Below, in pieces: positions 1 to 8,597 of a DNA stretch of 64,000 nucleotides. How positions within the stretch are numbered: position 1 is the stretch's first letter; every line of letters begins with the position of its first letter. The position numbers and the translations under genes were made by a program. The notes under the pieces were generated by a model. That model did not search any database and was not told the origin of the DNA. It worked only from the letters and a program-made list of their open reading frames with translations. Source of the stretch: Mobilicoccus massiliensis (GTDB lineage: Bacteria; Actinomycetota; Actinomycetes; Actinomycetales; Dermatophilaceae); NCBI RefSeq assembly GCF_000826525.2, contig NZ_LN651329.1, positions 216,005 to 280,004 on the forward strand, in the 5' to 3' direction.

Positions 1-1084
1 CCGCCAGCAGCGCGACGTCGTCATCGTCGACACCGCCGGTCGGCTCGCGATCGACATGGAGCTGATGCAGCAGGCGCGCGACATCCGCGACGCGATCCGG
101 CCCGACGAGGTGCTCTTCGTCATCGACGCGATGATCGGCCAGGTCGCCGTCGAAACGGCGCAGGCGTTCGCCGACGGCGTCGACTTCACCGGTGTCGTGC
201 TCTCCAAGCTCGACGGCGACGCCCGCGGTGGTGCGGCGCTGTCGGTCGCGCACGTCACGGGCAAGCCGATCATGTTCGCCTCGACGGGTGAGAACACCAA
301 GGACTTCGAGGTCTTCCACCCCGACCGCATGGCGTCGCGGATCCTCGACATGGGTGACGTGCTCACCCTCATCGAGCAGGCGCAGCGCGCGTTCGACCAG
401 CGCCAGCAGGACGAGATGGCGCGCAAGTTCCTCGCCGACGAGGACTTCACGTTCGACGACTTCCTCTCCCAGCTCGCCGCGGTGCGCAAGATGGGCAACC
501 TCAAGCAGCTGCTCGGCATGATGCCGGGGATGAACCAGATGCGGGACCAGCTCAACGCGCTCGACGACAAGGAGTTCGACCGGGTCGAGGCGATGGTCCG
601 CTCGATGACCCCGTTCGAACGCACGCACCCCAAGCAGATCAACGGCTCCCGGCGCGCCCGCATCGCCCGCGGTTCCGGTGTGCACGTCAGCGAGGTCAAC
701 GGGCTTCTCGAACGCTTCGGCGAGGCGCAGAAGATGATCCGCCAGCTCAAGCGCGGCGGCGGCATGCCCGGGATGCCCGGCTCACCGGGTGGCGGCAAGA
801 AGAAGGCGCCGCCGAAGAAGAAGGGCAAGAGCGGCAACCCCGCCAAGCGCGCCCAGCAGGAGCGCGACGCCGAACTCAAGGCCAAGCAGGCCCGCGAGAA
901 CGCCATCGCCGGCGCCCTCGGTGGTGGCGAGGAGAAGCCGGCACCTGGGAGTGGGTTCGGCGCTCCGGCCCAGGGTGGTCAGGGCGGCCAGGGAGGTCAG
1001 CCCAGTCAGGCCGACCTCGCCAAGGCCATGCAGGACTTCGACCCCAACAAGCTCCCCAAGGGCTTCGACAGGTTCCTCAAGTAG
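1..1084 (+). CDS. ffh: Signal recognition particle protein Ffh, 5' end missing
   Basis: This is the GTPase of the signal recognition particle, which binds 4.5S RNA and signal peptides of nascent membrane proteins and delivers ribosomes to FtsY. The reading frame (codons from base 2) is open at the left edge; about 360 C-terminal residues are present and the start of the NG domain is missing. The G3 motif DTAGR lies near base 30 and the G4-type motif SKLDG near base 205. The methionine-rich M domain follows, with the conserved RRARIARGSG stretch near base 650 and GMMPGM-type segments. The tail is rich in Gly, Lys and Gln, as is usual in actinobacteria. The stop is at 1082-1084. A 21-bp hairpin element follows directly. 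Confidence 0.97.
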   Translation, partial: RQQRDVVIVDTAGRLAIDMELMQQARDIRDAIRPDEVLFVIDAMIGQVAVETAQAFADGVDFTGVVLSKLDGDARGGAALSVAHVTGKPIMFASTGENTKDFEVFHPDRMASRILDMGDVLTLIEQAQRAFDQRQQDEMARKFLADEDFTFDDFLSQLAAVRKMGNLKQLLGMMPGMNQMRDQLNALDDKEFDRVEAMVRSMTPFERTHPKQINGSRRARIARGSGVHVSEVNGLLERFGEAQKMIRQLKRGGGMPGMPGSPGGGKKKAPPKKKGKSGNPAKRAQQERDAELKAKQARENAIAGALGGGEEKPAPGSGFGAPAQGGQGGQGGQPSQADLAKAMQDFDPNKLPKGFDRFLK

Positions 1085-1093
1085 AACAAGCGT

Positions 1094-1174
1094 CGAGACA
1101 GCCGTCGTTTCCGGCCCGCGCACGTCGAAGGCTCACCTGGCGACGGGCTCGGACCGGAAACGACGGCTGTCTCG
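1094..1174. repeat. Perfect 21-bp inverted repeat with 39-nt loop
   Basis: The left arm 1094-1114 and right arm 1154-1174 are exact reverse complements over 21 bp. The element lies between the end of ffh and the convergent end of the excalibur-domain gene. The right arm continues into the 17-mer CGACGGCTGTCTCGGCG (1161-1177), which recurs at 49001-49017 and 63129-63145. It could terminate transcription in both directions, but the loop is long for an intrinsic terminator and no T-run follows. It belongs to the window-wide hairpin family described in the findings. Confidence 0.85.
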
Positions 1175-1215
1175 GCGTCGGTGCGTTTCGGGGTCACCGT
1201 CGCGCTCGATCGCCG

Positions 1216-1701
1216 TTACTCGCAGGCCACGCCGTCGTCGTCACGGTCGAGGTGGGGTGCGTAGCCGGGGTCGCCGCGGTGCAAGGGGGTGACTCCTGCC
1301 GCACGAGCCTCGGAGCAGTTGCCGTAGGACGCGCCGGGCTCGTCGACGGGCGGATCCTGGGCCTCGTCGCTGTAGTCCGCCCATGCGTCACGGGAGTCCG
1401 CCGAGGGTTCTGCGGCGGCCTGGGGTGGTGCCTCGGCCGTCTTCGTGACGGTGCGGACCAGCGGTTCGGCGGTGACGGTGACGGTCGGCGCGGGCGGTGG
1501 GGTACTCGTCACGGTGACCGTCGGCGCGGGCTCGGCCGGCAGGGTGGTCGTGACGGTCGGCGTCGGCATCTCCGCCAGCCGCTGCGCGGCAAGGGCGTCG
1601 ACATCGGCGTCGTTCCCACTGCTGCCCACGGTCAGACCCGTGAGGAAGAGGAGCAGCCCGCCTGCTCCGAGCGCCAACGGCCGTGGGATCCGCCTGTTCA
1701 T
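1216..1701 (-). CDS. Exported protein with C-terminal excalibur calcium-binding domain
   Basis: This 161-residue protein is anchored or secreted through a hydrophobic segment at about residues 8-25. A Thr/Pro/Val-rich linker with repeated PTVTVT-like units follows (about 40-90), then an acidic region. The last 36 residues form an excalibur domain with conserved Cys residues (YGNCSEARAAG) and the calcium-loop-like DRDDDGVACE at the very C terminus. Such domains sit at the ends of actinobacterial surface proteins and secreted nucleases; no catalytic domain is present here. I chose the ATG at 1701. An in-frame GTG at 1731 would add ten residues ahead of the positively charged start. It converges on ffh. 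Confidence 0.75.
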   Translation of the reverse strand: MNRRIPRPLALGAGGLLLFLTGLTVGSSGNDADVDALAAQRLAEMPTPTVTTTLPAEPAPTVTVTSTPPPAPTVTVTAEPLVRTVTKTAEAPPQAAAEPSADSRDAWADYSDEAQDPPVDEPGASYGNCSEARAAGVTPLHRGDPGYAPHLDRDDDGVACE

Positions 1702-1917
1702 GTTCTTCACCGTCTTCGGTTGAGGGGCCACGAGATTCGGCCACGCGCGCCCCGGGTTCTTCTCCTACTTGGCATATCGGGCACGTCGGCCTTGTCGCTA
1801 CGGGACGTTGATCCTCGGGTTGGGTGCGGACCGGTCGTCGCGACGAGTGCCGGGACTCGGGGGGTGATCGCCCGCCTCCACGCCGCCCAGGACACCTCGG
1901 CCCAGTAAGGTCGGGCC

Positions 1918-3006
1918 ATGGGTGCTCCGGTGTTGCACGTACGTGGTCGGGTCCTCATCGGACCGGCGGAGATCGTCGACGAGATGTGGGTCGTGGACGG
2001 GCGCATCACCTTCGAGCGCCCGCCGGCCGCGGCGGAGGTGCAGAGCGTGCAGGGCTGGGTGCTCCCCGGCCTCGTCGACGCCCACTGTCACGTGGGGCTC
2101 GACGCGCACGGGCCGGTCGAACACGACACCGCGGTCGAACAGGCCCTCACCGACCGAGACGCCGGCACGCTGCTCATCCGGGACGCGGGCTCGCCACTGG
2201 ACACCCGGTTCGTCCAAGAGCGTGAGGACCTTCCCCAGCTCATCCGCGCCGGGCGGCACATCGCGCGCACCCGTCGTTACATCCCCAACTTCGCCCACGA
2301 GATCGAGCCCCACGACCTCGTCACGTACGTGCGCCAGGAGGCCCGCCGCGGCGACGGCTGGGTCAAGCTCGTCGGCGATTGGATCGACCGCGAGGTCGGA
2401 GACCTCGGACCGTGTTGGCCGGTGTCGGCCCTCAAGCTCGCGGTGGATGCCGCGCACGAGGAGGGGGCGCGGGTCACCGCGCACTGCTTCGGTGAGCAGT
2501 CGCTCGTCGACTTCGCCGAGGCCGGGGTCGACTGCATCGAGCACGCCACGGGGCTCGCACCCGAGACGATCGACACGTTCGCACGCCAGGGCATCGCCAT
2601 CGTGCCGACGTTGATCAACATCGGCACGTTCCCCGACATCGCCGCGGCGGGGGAGCGCAAGTACCCCGGTTACGCCGCGCACATGCGTGACCTGCACGAA
2701 CGCCGCTACGAGACGATCGGCGCCGCACGTGAGGCCGGGGTGCCGATCTTCGTGGGCACCGACGCCGGCGGCAGCCTGCCGCACGGGCTCGTCGCCCAGG
2801 AGATCTCCGAACTCACGCGCACGGGCATGAGCGCCACCGAGGCCATCGACGCCGCGACCTGGCGGGCCCGCGCGTGGCTCGGCCGTGACGGCCTCGTCGA
2901 GGGCGCCGTCGCCGACTTCGTCGTCTACCGCGACGACCCGCGCGAGGACCTGCGCACCCTGGCCGACCCCCGTCACATCGTCCTGCGCGGCGTCGTTGTC
3001 CGCTGA
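1918..3006 (+). CDS. Metal-dependent amidohydrolase
   Basis: The 362-residue protein is a complete amidohydrolase-superfamily TIM-barrel enzyme, which would hydrolyse an amide, imide or related bond; the substrate cannot be read from sequence. Metal ligands are visible: the HxH pair in DAHCHVG (H56, H58), Lys150 in GWVKLVG (possible carbamylated lysine), H189 in VTAHC, H209 in IEHATG and D282 in GTDAGG. The first 45 residues and the end (VADFVVYRDDP) match the small beta-sandwich domain of this family. The ATG at 1918 follows a poorly recognisable ribosome binding site. The downstream acetyltransferase begins within about 20 bases of its stop, so the two are probably co-transcribed. Confidence 0.88.
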   Translation: MGAPVLHVRGRVLIGPAEIVDEMWVVDGRITFERPPAAAEVQSVQGWVLPGLVDAHCHVGLDAHGPVEHDTAVEQALTDRDAGTLLIRDAGSPLDTRFVQEREDLPQLIRAGRHIARTRRYIPNFAHEIEPHDLVTYVRQEARRGDGWVKLVGDWIDREVGDLGPCWPVSALKLAVDAAHEEGARVTAHCFGEQSLVDFAEAGVDCIEHATGLAPETIDTFARQGIAIVPTLINIGTFPDIAAAGERKYPGYAAHMRDLHERRYETIGAAREAGVPIFVGTDAGGSLPHGLVAQEISELTRTGMSATEAIDAATWRARAWLGRDGLVEGAVADFVVYRDDPREDLRTLADPRHIVLRGVVVR

Positions 3007-3025
3007 ACCCGCCCCTCTCTCGGCG

Positions 3026-3886
3026 GTGGGGGAGCGGGTTCGCGTCGACACGATCTCCGAGACCGACGTGCCCGAGTACCGCCGCGCGGTCGAGATGTCG
3101 AGCGAGCGCATCCGGCCGTGGAATCCGGTCAACGCCGGCGATCTCGCCTATCACCTGGGCCGACAGTCCGACGAGCACCGCACGTTCCTCATCCGGGCCC
3201 TGCCGGAGTTTCGTGCCCGCGAGCACACGGTCGTCGGCAAGGTCAACGTCACGGGCATCACCCGCGGCCGGGCGTTCAACGGCGTCCTCGGCTACGACGC
3301 CTACGACCCCTACGCCGGTCGCGGACTCTTCGCGGACGGGCTGCGTCTCGTCGTCGACCTCGCGTTCCGTGCGCAGCCGCACGGTCTCGGCCTCAACCGC
3401 GTCGAGGCCGCCGTGCAGCCGGGCAACGTGCGCTCGGCCGGGCTGTTGCGCTCGCTCGGTTTTCGCCGCCGCGGTGACTATCCCCGCTACCTCTGGCTCG
3501 GCGACGCCTCCGGCAGGGAGGAATGGCGTGACCACGTCGTCCACGGCGTCGACCGCGCCGAGTGGCCGCCCGAGCGGTACGCGACCCACGATCACGACAG
3601 GCCGGTCGTCGTCGTCACGCCCACCGGTCGTCCGCCCGTCGACGCCGACGTCGCGGCCGCGCGCGCCCTCGCCATCGAGCTGGGAGTGCCCCTGCTGCGT
3701 GAGCGTTCGGGATCATGGGCGCGATGCCTCGACGACGCCGTCACCGGTGCGGTGGTGTTGGCCGACCTCGACGAGGCAAGGCAGGAGGGAGTCAGGGCGC
3801 ACGACGTCGTCTCGGCCACGGACCTCGCCGACCCCGCCTCGATCACCCGCGTTGCCCTCGAGGCCCGCTTTCGCGCCCACGGCTGA
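3026..3886 (+). CDS. GNAT-family acetyltransferase with extra C-terminal domain
   Basis: The N-terminal 160 residues resemble RimJ/RimL-type N-acetyltransferases: an early SERIRPWNPV segment, a beta-bulge and acetyl-CoA loop near GYDAYDPYAGRGLFADGL, and the typical NVRSAGLLRSLGFRRRG ending. The remaining 120 or so residues are not part of a usual GNAT fold. They look like an alpha/beta module (VVVVTPTGRPP, AIELGVPLLRERSG, VVLADLDEARQEG). The start is uncertain. I use the GTG at 3026 just before the conserved VRVDTISETDVPEYRR; a TTG at 2996 overlapping the amidohydrolase stop is possible. The gene converges on the MFS gene across a repeat-rich spacer. Confidence 0.75.
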   Translation: MGERVRVDTISETDVPEYRRAVEMSSERIRPWNPVNAGDLAYHLGRQSDEHRTFLIRALPEFRAREHTVVGKVNVTGITRGRAFNGVLGYDAYDPYAGRGLFADGLRLVVDLAFRAQPHGLGLNRVEAAVQPGNVRSAGLLRSLGFRRRGDYPRYLWLGDASGREEWRDHVVHGVDRAEWPPERYATHDHDRPVVVVTPTGRPPVDADVAAARALAIELGVPLLRERSGSWARCLDDAVTGAVVLADLDEARQEGVRAHDVVSATDLADPASITRVALEARFRAHG

Positions 3887-3933
3887 CTCGGATCCCGGCT
3901 CCGGATTCGGCTCCGGCTTCCGGCTCCGGCCCG

Positions 3934-3991
3934 GGGTGGGTGGAAGAGCCTGTTTGAGCGGATGGGGTGGGTGGAAGGGCCTGTTCGAGCG
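3934..3991 (+). repeat. Two 27-bp direct repeats carrying the GCCTGTTCGAGCG word
   Basis: Copies at 3934-3960 and 3965-3991 differ at two positions and have a 31-bp period. Each ends in the word GCCTGTTCGAGCG or its T-variant, the same word found in the hairpin arrays at 44614 and 62625-63103. A short simple-sequence tract of CGGCTCCGG-like units (about 3891-3935) precedes them. The whole spacer lies between the convergent acetyltransferase and MFS genes. Confidence 0.85.
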
Positions 3992-4005
3992 TGCGAGAGG
4001 GCGTG

Positions 4006-5460
4006 TCAGGCCGAGGAGTCGCTAGAGATGCGGGCCTCCCGGCGACGGTCGAGGACCGCGATGAGCAGGGCGATCGCCGCGAGCGCGACGATGAGGGCGA
4101 GGGCGGCGTTCATCGCCACGGCCCACGAGTTCCCCGTCTCGACGAGTTGGAAGAGGATGCCGGGGATGAGCGCGGTGCCCATGGCCGCGCCGAGCCGCTG
4201 CCCGGTCTGCAGGATGCCGCCGGCCACCCCACCGAACCGCGCGTCGACCTGCTCGAGGGTGAGGGTCTGGTTGGGGCTGACGATGCATCCCTGTGCGGGG
4301 CCGAGCAGCGAGAGCGGGATCGAGAGCGCCCACAGTGGCCAGGCGCCGGAGTTGACGAACGGGATGACGGCCATGGCGCCGAGCAGGCCCGCGATCGCGA
4401 ACCCGAACCCGAGGATGACGACGAGGCGGCGCATGCGCAGGACGTGTCGTCCGGCGACCTGCGCCGCGATGGCGTTGAGGATCGAGGCCGGCAAACCGAC
4501 GAGCCCCGCTTCGAGCGCGGAGGCGCCGAGGGAGAGCTGGACGAAGAGCGCGACCGAGATCCACACCGACGTGATGCCGATGAAGTGCACGGTGATGAGC
4601 GCGATGCCGTTGCGGAAGGCGGGTTGGGTGAAGATGTCGACCCGCACCATCGGCTGCCGGCCCAGGCGTGAGTAACGGCGCTCCCACCACACCCACACGC
4701 CGAGGACTCCGAGCGCGAGAACCGGGGTCGCCAACGCGAGGCCGTGTGCCTTGCGCTCGAGAAAGGGCAGCATCACGCCGAGAACCGAGATCGCCAGCAG
4801 GACGGTGCCCACGGGGTCGAGGTCGGGTCGTCGGGCGTCCCGGGGGCGTTCGTCGCACGGCAGCCATCGGGCCGCCCCGATCAGGGCGAGGATCCCGACC
4901 GGCACGTTCATGCCGAAGATCCACCGCCACCCCAGGTCGGGGCCGAGCATGCCGATGAGCATGCCTCCCATGACCGGCCCGATCGCCGTCGAGAGCCCGA
5001 CCGTCGTTCCCATGAGCGCGAACGCCATGGCCCGCGCCTGACCGGTGAAGGTGCGCTGCATGATGCCGATCGTCTGGGGGTTGAGCAGGCCGGAACCGAT
5101 GCCCTGGAGCACTCGCGCCACGTTGAGCACGAGGATCGAGGGCGCGAGCGCCGAGATCACCGAGCCGACCGTGAAGATCGACAGACCGATCATGAACAGC
5201 CGGCGGCGCCCGGTCGCGTCGCCGAGCCGCCCGGCCGGGATGAGCAGCACGCCGAACGAGAGCGCGTAGCCCGAGATCACCCATTGCAGGTGGGTGCTGT
5301 CGGATTCGAGGCTGCTCTGGATCGACGGCAGCGCGACGTTGATCACCGAGACCGCGACGAGTGCCATGAACAGTGGCGCGATGAGCACGGCGAGCATCCG
5401 GCGAGAACTGTTGCGTGCCTGTGCGTCGGCGGCGGTGGTAGCGGAGGGCGGTGGGGTCAC
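4006..5460 (-). CDS. MFS multidrug exporter of the DHA2 (EmrB/QacA) type
   Basis: The 484-residue protein has about 14 predicted membrane segments, as expected for drug:proton antiporters of the DHA2 branch. The motif after segment 2, [11 protein letters not shown], is the conserved MFS motif A. The segment 4-5 region [16 protein letters not shown] and [13 protein letters not shown] match motifs B and C of exporters. The N-terminal [15 protein letters not shown] part is cytoplasmic. The start is taken as the GTG at 5460. The frame remains open to 5559, but that extension would run through the rpsP promoter region and is Arg/Pro-rich. The substrate is unknown. It is transcribed away from rpsP. 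Confidence 0.85.
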   Translation of the reverse strand: MTPPPSATTAADAQARNSSRRMLAVLIAPLFMALVAVSVINVALPSIQSSLESDSTHLQWVISGYALSFGVLLIPAGRLGDATGRRRLFMIGLSIFTVGSVISALAPSILVLNVARVLQGIGSGLLNPQTIGIMQRTFTGQARAMAFALMGTTVGLSTAIGPVMGGMLIGMLGPDLGWRWIFGMNVPVGILALIGAARWLPCDERPRDARRPDLDPVGTVLLAISVLGVMLPFLERKAHGLALATPVLALGVLGVWVWWERRYSRLGRQPMVRVDIFTQPAFRNGIALITVHFIGITSVWISVALFVQLSLGASALEAGLVGLPASILNAIAAQVAGRHVLRMRRLVVILGFGFAIAGLLGAMAVIPFVNSGAWPLWALSIPLSLLGPAQGCIVSPNQTLTLEQVDARFGGVAGGILQTGQRLGAAMGTALIPGILFQLVETGNSWAVAMNAALALIVALAAIALLIAVLDRRREARISSDSSA

Positions 5461-5550
5461 CGGCTCACTCTGGCACCGTCTGCGCGACGGCCGCATCCCG
5501 GGCGGGTCGCGCAGGCCGCGCTTCGGTGAGCGTCCCGCCGGCCGTGGATC

Positions 5551-5564
5551 CTCTGGCATAATGG
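5551..5564 (+). promoter_or_regulatory. Candidate extended -10 element for rpsP
   Basis: The sequence CTCTGGCATAATGG contains the hexamer CATAAT (5557-5562) with an upstream TGG. A closely similar CTCTGGCAAGATGG stands in front of rplS at 8444-8457. No good -35 hexamer is seen 16-18 bases upstream. It would give an mRNA leader of about 125 nt before the rpsP start. Confidence 0.45.
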
Positions 5565-5692
5565 ACGGCTGTACCCGCCCGGCATCGCGTCGTTCCGCCG
5601 GGATCTCGGGCGCCTACACCCCGAGTATCGGTTCCCCGGCAGATTCCGTTGCCGGTCTTGCCGTGCTCACGAAACACGAGGAGACCACCGAC

Positions 5693-6211
5693 GTGGCCGT
5701 CAAGATTCGCCTGAAGCGGATGGGCAAGATCCGCAGCCCGTTCTACCGTGTCGTCGTCATGGACTCGCGCACCAAGCGTGACGGCCGTGCGATCGAGGAG
5801 ATCGGCCTCTACCACCCCACCCGCCAGCCCTCGGTCATCGAGATCGACTCCGAGCGTGCGCAGTACTGGCTCGGTGTGGGCGCGCAGCCGACCGAGCAGG
5901 TCGCGGCGCTGCTCAAGGTCACCGGCGACTGGCAGAAGTTCAAGGGTGAGGCCGGTGCCGAGGGCACGCTGCAGGCCCAGCCCGAGAAGCCGTCGAAGAA
6001 GGACCTCTACGAGGCCGCGATGGCCGCCGCCGGCAAGGCCGACGAGGACTACGAGAAGAACCCGCCGAAGAAGAAGGAGCCCAAGGCCGCCAAGGCCGAG
6101 GAGCCCAAGGCCGAGCCCGAGGCGGAGGAGACCACTGTCGAGGCCCCGGTCGAGGACGCTCCGGCGACCGAGGCCGCCGAGGCCGCGACCGACGAGAAGC
6201 CCGAAGCCTGA
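5693..6211 (+). CDS. rpsP: 30S ribosomal protein S16 with acidic tail
   Basis: Residues 1-85 form the whole S16 core ([20 protein letters not shown] at the start, LLKVTGDW near 75-82). S16 binds 16S rRNA early in assembly of the 30S body. The rest of the 172 residues is a Lys/Glu/Ala/Pro-rich low-complexity tail, a common actinobacterial extension that roughly doubles the usual 80-90 residues. The GTG start at 5693 has an AGGAG sequence about ten bases upstream. The stop is nine bases before the KH-protein gene, making this the first gene of an rpsP-khpA-rimM-trmD operon. Confidence 0.96.
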   Translation: MAVKIRLKRMGKIRSPFYRVVVMDSRTKRDGRAIEEIGLYHPTRQPSVIEIDSERAQYWLGVGAQPTEQVAALLKVTGDWQKFKGEAGAEGTLQAQPEKPSKKDLYEAAMAAAGKADEDYEKNPPKKKEPKAAKAEEPKAEPEAEETTVEAPVEDAPATEAAEAATDEKPEA

Positions 6212-6219
6212 GTCCGGTC

Positions 6220-6456
6220 ATGCTGGAGGAAGCTCTCGAGCACCTCGTCAAGGGCATCGTCGATCACGAGGACGACGTCGAGATCCGCCACCGTGAGCTG
6301 CGCCGAGGCGAGCTCCTCGAGGTTCGGGTCCACCCCGACGACCTCGGCCGGGTCATCGGTCGCTCGGGCCGCACGGCCGGTGCGCTGCGCACCGTCGTCG
6401 GCGCTCTCGCCGGAGGGCGTCAGGTCCGCATCGACATCGTCGACCTCGATCGCTGA
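6220..6456 (+). CDS. khpA: KH-domain RNA-binding protein KhpA
   Basis: This small protein of 78 residues consists of a single KH domain, with the nucleic-acid-binding GxxG loop in VIGRSGRTAGALRTVV. The family (formerly YlqC/UPF0109) pairs with KhpB in Gram-positive bacteria and affects cell division and small-RNA metabolism. Its place between rpsP and rimM is conserved across actinobacteria and firmicutes. It starts with ATG eight bases after the rpsP stop and has no strong ribosome binding site of its own, so it is probably translationally coupled. Confidence 0.93.
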   Translation: MLEEALEHLVKGIVDHEDDVEIRHRELRRGELLEVRVHPDDLGRVIGRSGRTAGALRTVVGALAGGRQVRIDIVDLDR

Positions 6457-6561
6457 ACCCCGACTCCGACATCACCGATCCCCGCCTACTGTGGCTTCGA
6501 GCCCGGTGGGCGGGGATCCGTCTGTCGTGACCAGTTCGTCGTCCCGCAGGAGGGCAGAGTG

Positions 6562-7107
6562 ATGAGCGCCGTCGTCGCACGCATCGGCAAACCGCACGGG
6601 CTGCGCGGTGAGGTCACCGTGCAGGTGCACACCGACAATCCCGACGAGCGCTTCGCCACAGGTGCGCAGTTCGCGACCGAGCCCGATCGTGGCGTGTTGA
6701 CGATCGTGGGCACCCGGGTGCACCAGGGAGTGTGGCTGCTGCAGTTCGACGAGGTGCCCGATCGCACGGCGGCCGAGGCGCTGCGTGGCACCCGCCTCGT
6801 CGTCGACGAAGACGAGGACGACGACGAGGACGCCTGGTACGCAGAGGAGCTCGTGGGCGTCGAGGTGCGTGACCCGGCCGGGACGGCCATCGGAGAGATC
6901 GTCGCCCTCCACGTGCGCCCCGCCCAGGACCTGCTCGAGGTGCGGCTGCTCGACGGGCGGACCGGACTCGTGCCGTTCGTCGAGGAGATCGTGCCGGAGG
7001 TCGTGCTCGGGGGTGCCGAGGGCGACGAGGCCGAGCCGGAGGAGGCCGAGGGCGGGCAGTACGTCGTCGTCGACGCTCCGCCAGGCCTGTTCGACCTCGA
7101 GTCCTGA
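6562..7107 (+). CDS. rimM: 16S rRNA processing protein RimM
   Basis: RimM binds ribosomal protein S19 and helps mature the head of the 30S subunit. The 181-residue protein shows the N-terminal beta-barrel signature GKPHGLRGEVTVQVHTD and the PRC-barrel part AWYAEELVGVEVRDPAG. An acidic stretch (DEDEDDDED) joins the two domains. The start is the ATG at 6562; the GTG just before it is also in frame. A strong GCAGGAGGG ribosome binding site lies eight bases upstream. The gene ends nine bases before trmD. Confidence 0.95.
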   Translation: MSAVVARIGKPHGLRGEVTVQVHTDNPDERFATGAQFATEPDRGVLTIVGTRVHQGVWLLQFDEVPDRTAAEALRGTRLVVDEDEDDDEDAWYAEELVGVEVRDPAGTAIGEIVALHVRPAQDLLEVRLLDGRTGLVPFVEEIVPEVVLGGAEGDEAEPEEAEGGQYVVVDAPPGLFDLES

Positions 7108-7116
7108 GGAGGGCCG

Positions 7117-8379
7117 GTGCGTCTCGACGTCCTGACGATCTTTCCCGAGTACCTCGCGCCGCTCGACCTCTCGCTCATCGGCCGCGCCCAAAGAGAGGGG
7201 ATCGTCGACCTGCGCGTGCGCGATCTGCGGGAGTTCACCCACGACCGGCACCGCACCGTCGACGACACCCCGTACGGCGGGGGAGCGGGCATGGTGATGA
7301 AGCCCGAGCCGTGGGGGGAGGCGCTCGACGCCGTGCTCGCCGAGGCCGGAGCCGTGGCGGCTGGGGCCGAGGTGCCATCGAGGTCCGCTGCCCGCCCACC
7401 GCGCCTCATCGTTCCCGGGCCGGGTGGCACGCCGTTCACCCAGGCCACCGCGCACCGCCTCTCGGGTGAGGATCACCTCGTCTTCGCGTGCGGCCGCTAC
7501 GAGGGCATCGACGAACGCGTCTACGAGCACGCCCGGGAGGCGTTCGAGGGGCGCGTCGAGATCGTCTCGCTCGGCGACTACGTGCTCAACGGCGGTGAGG
7601 TCGCCGTTCTCGCCATGGTCGAGGCCGTCGTTCGGCTGCTGCCGGGGGTCGTCGGGAACGCCGCATCGCTCGTCGAGGAGTCGCACGAGGACGGCCTGCT
7701 CGAATACGCGCTCTACACCAAGCCCGCGATCTGGCGTGGGCGCGAGGTGCCGTCGGTGCTCCTCGGTGGCGATCACGGCGCGATCGCCCGCTGGCGTCAC
7801 GAGCAGCGTCTCGCGCGCACGGCGGCACGCCGCCCCGACCTGCTCCGACCTGCCGCGCTCACGTCCGGAACGAGCCTCGGCTCGGGGGAGGGCGACCTCA
7901 CCGTCGTGGCCGCCGTGCCGGCCGACGCCGGCGAGCTCTACACCGCCACCCGGGCGTGCTGGCTGCTCGAGGTGCAGCTCAACGGCGATCTCACGATCCC
8001 GCCCGTCACGGAGAGCCTCGACGACATCCGGGCCTCCCTCGGCGCGGAATCGCCGTGGCGCACCTGGGTGGTGCGCGACGCCGACTCGGGTCGACTGTTG
8101 GCCTCCGTGCGCGGCGGGTTGCACGAGGAGGGGCGGGTCTGGGAGATCGGGCGCCTCATGGTGATGCCCGATCTCACCGGCCGCGGCCTCGGCCGAGCTC
8201 TGCTCGAGTTCGCGCTCGCCGCAGCCCCGCCGGAGGCCGAACGCGCCCGGCTCGTCACGGGTGGGCACAGTCTGCGCAACCAGCGGCTCTACAAGAAGGC
8301 GGGATTCCGCGTCGTCCGCGACCCCGACCCGGATCCCGGCCACGGCGCCCTCGTCATGGAGAAGCGACTGCGTCGGTGA
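7117..8379 (+). CDS. trmD: tRNA (guanine-37-N1)-methyltransferase TrmD fused to a GNAT acetyltransferase domain
   Basis: Residues 1 to about 245 are TrmD, which uses S-adenosylmethionine to make m1G37 and prevent frameshifting. The start [12 protein letters not shown], the [17 protein letters not shown] loop, [13 protein letters not shown] and the knot segment [11 protein letters not shown] are all present. A Gly/Ser linker (about 248-260) leads into a complete GNAT domain (about 262-420). That domain has the acetyl-CoA loop [20 protein letters not shown] and ends in [17 protein letters not shown]. There is no stop or frameshift between the halves. TrmD alone is normally 230-280 residues, so this is a fusion of 420. 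The GTG start overlaps a GAGGAGGG site. The acetylated target is unknown. Confidence 0.93.
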   Translation: MRLDVLTIFPEYLAPLDLSLIGRAQREGIVDLRVRDLREFTHDRHRTVDDTPYGGGAGMVMKPEPWGEALDAVLAEAGAVAAGAEVPSRSAARPPRLIVPGPGGTPFTQATAHRLSGEDHLVFACGRYEGIDERVYEHAREAFEGRVEIVSLGDYVLNGGEVAVLAMVEAVVRLLPGVVGNAASLVEESHEDGLLEYALYTKPAIWRGREVPSVLLGGDHGAIARWRHEQRLARTAARRPDLLRPAALTSGTSLGSGEGDLTVVAAVPADAGELYTATRACWLLEVQLNGDLTIPPVTESLDDIRASLGAESPWRTWVVRDADSGRLLASVRGGLHEEGRVWEIGRLMVMPDLTGRGLGRALLEFALAAAPPEAERARLVTGGHSLRNQRLYKKAGFRVVRDPDPDPGHGALVMEKRLRR

Positions 8380-8443
8380 CGGCCGGGCTGGGATCGCGCT
8401 TGCCGGCCGGGCTCACCTCGACGATTTCCGGCACGGGCGCCCT

Positions 8444-8457
8444 CTCTGGCAAGATGG
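8444..8457 (+). promoter_or_regulatory. Candidate extended -10 element for rplS
   Basis: CTCTGGCAAGATGG, with hexamer CAAGAT at 8450-8455, resembles the element before rpsP. It would give rplS its own promoter and a leader of roughly 140 nt (8460-8597). I looked for an autoregulatory L19 leader structure in that stretch and could not recognise one. Confidence 0.35.
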
Positions 8458-8597
8458 ACCTTCGCGTCCAACTCATCCGGCCCCCACCACGGGGGGACGT
8501 GCAGCCTCCTGGCGCATGCGGCCCGCGACGCACCGTTTCACACCATCGGTTTTTCATCCGGGGTGACCCGTGGCACCGCCGAGAAAGCGAACGAGTC

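Noticed and set aside
1798..3132. A 444-codon minus-strand frame opposite the amidohydrolase
   Set aside because: No motif, and the plus-strand amidohydrolase has all metal ligands; it is a shadow frame.
8460..8597. Ribosomal-protein leader or riboswitch before rplS
   Set aside because: The stretch has weak local pairing only and no pattern that I can match to a known leader or riboswitch.
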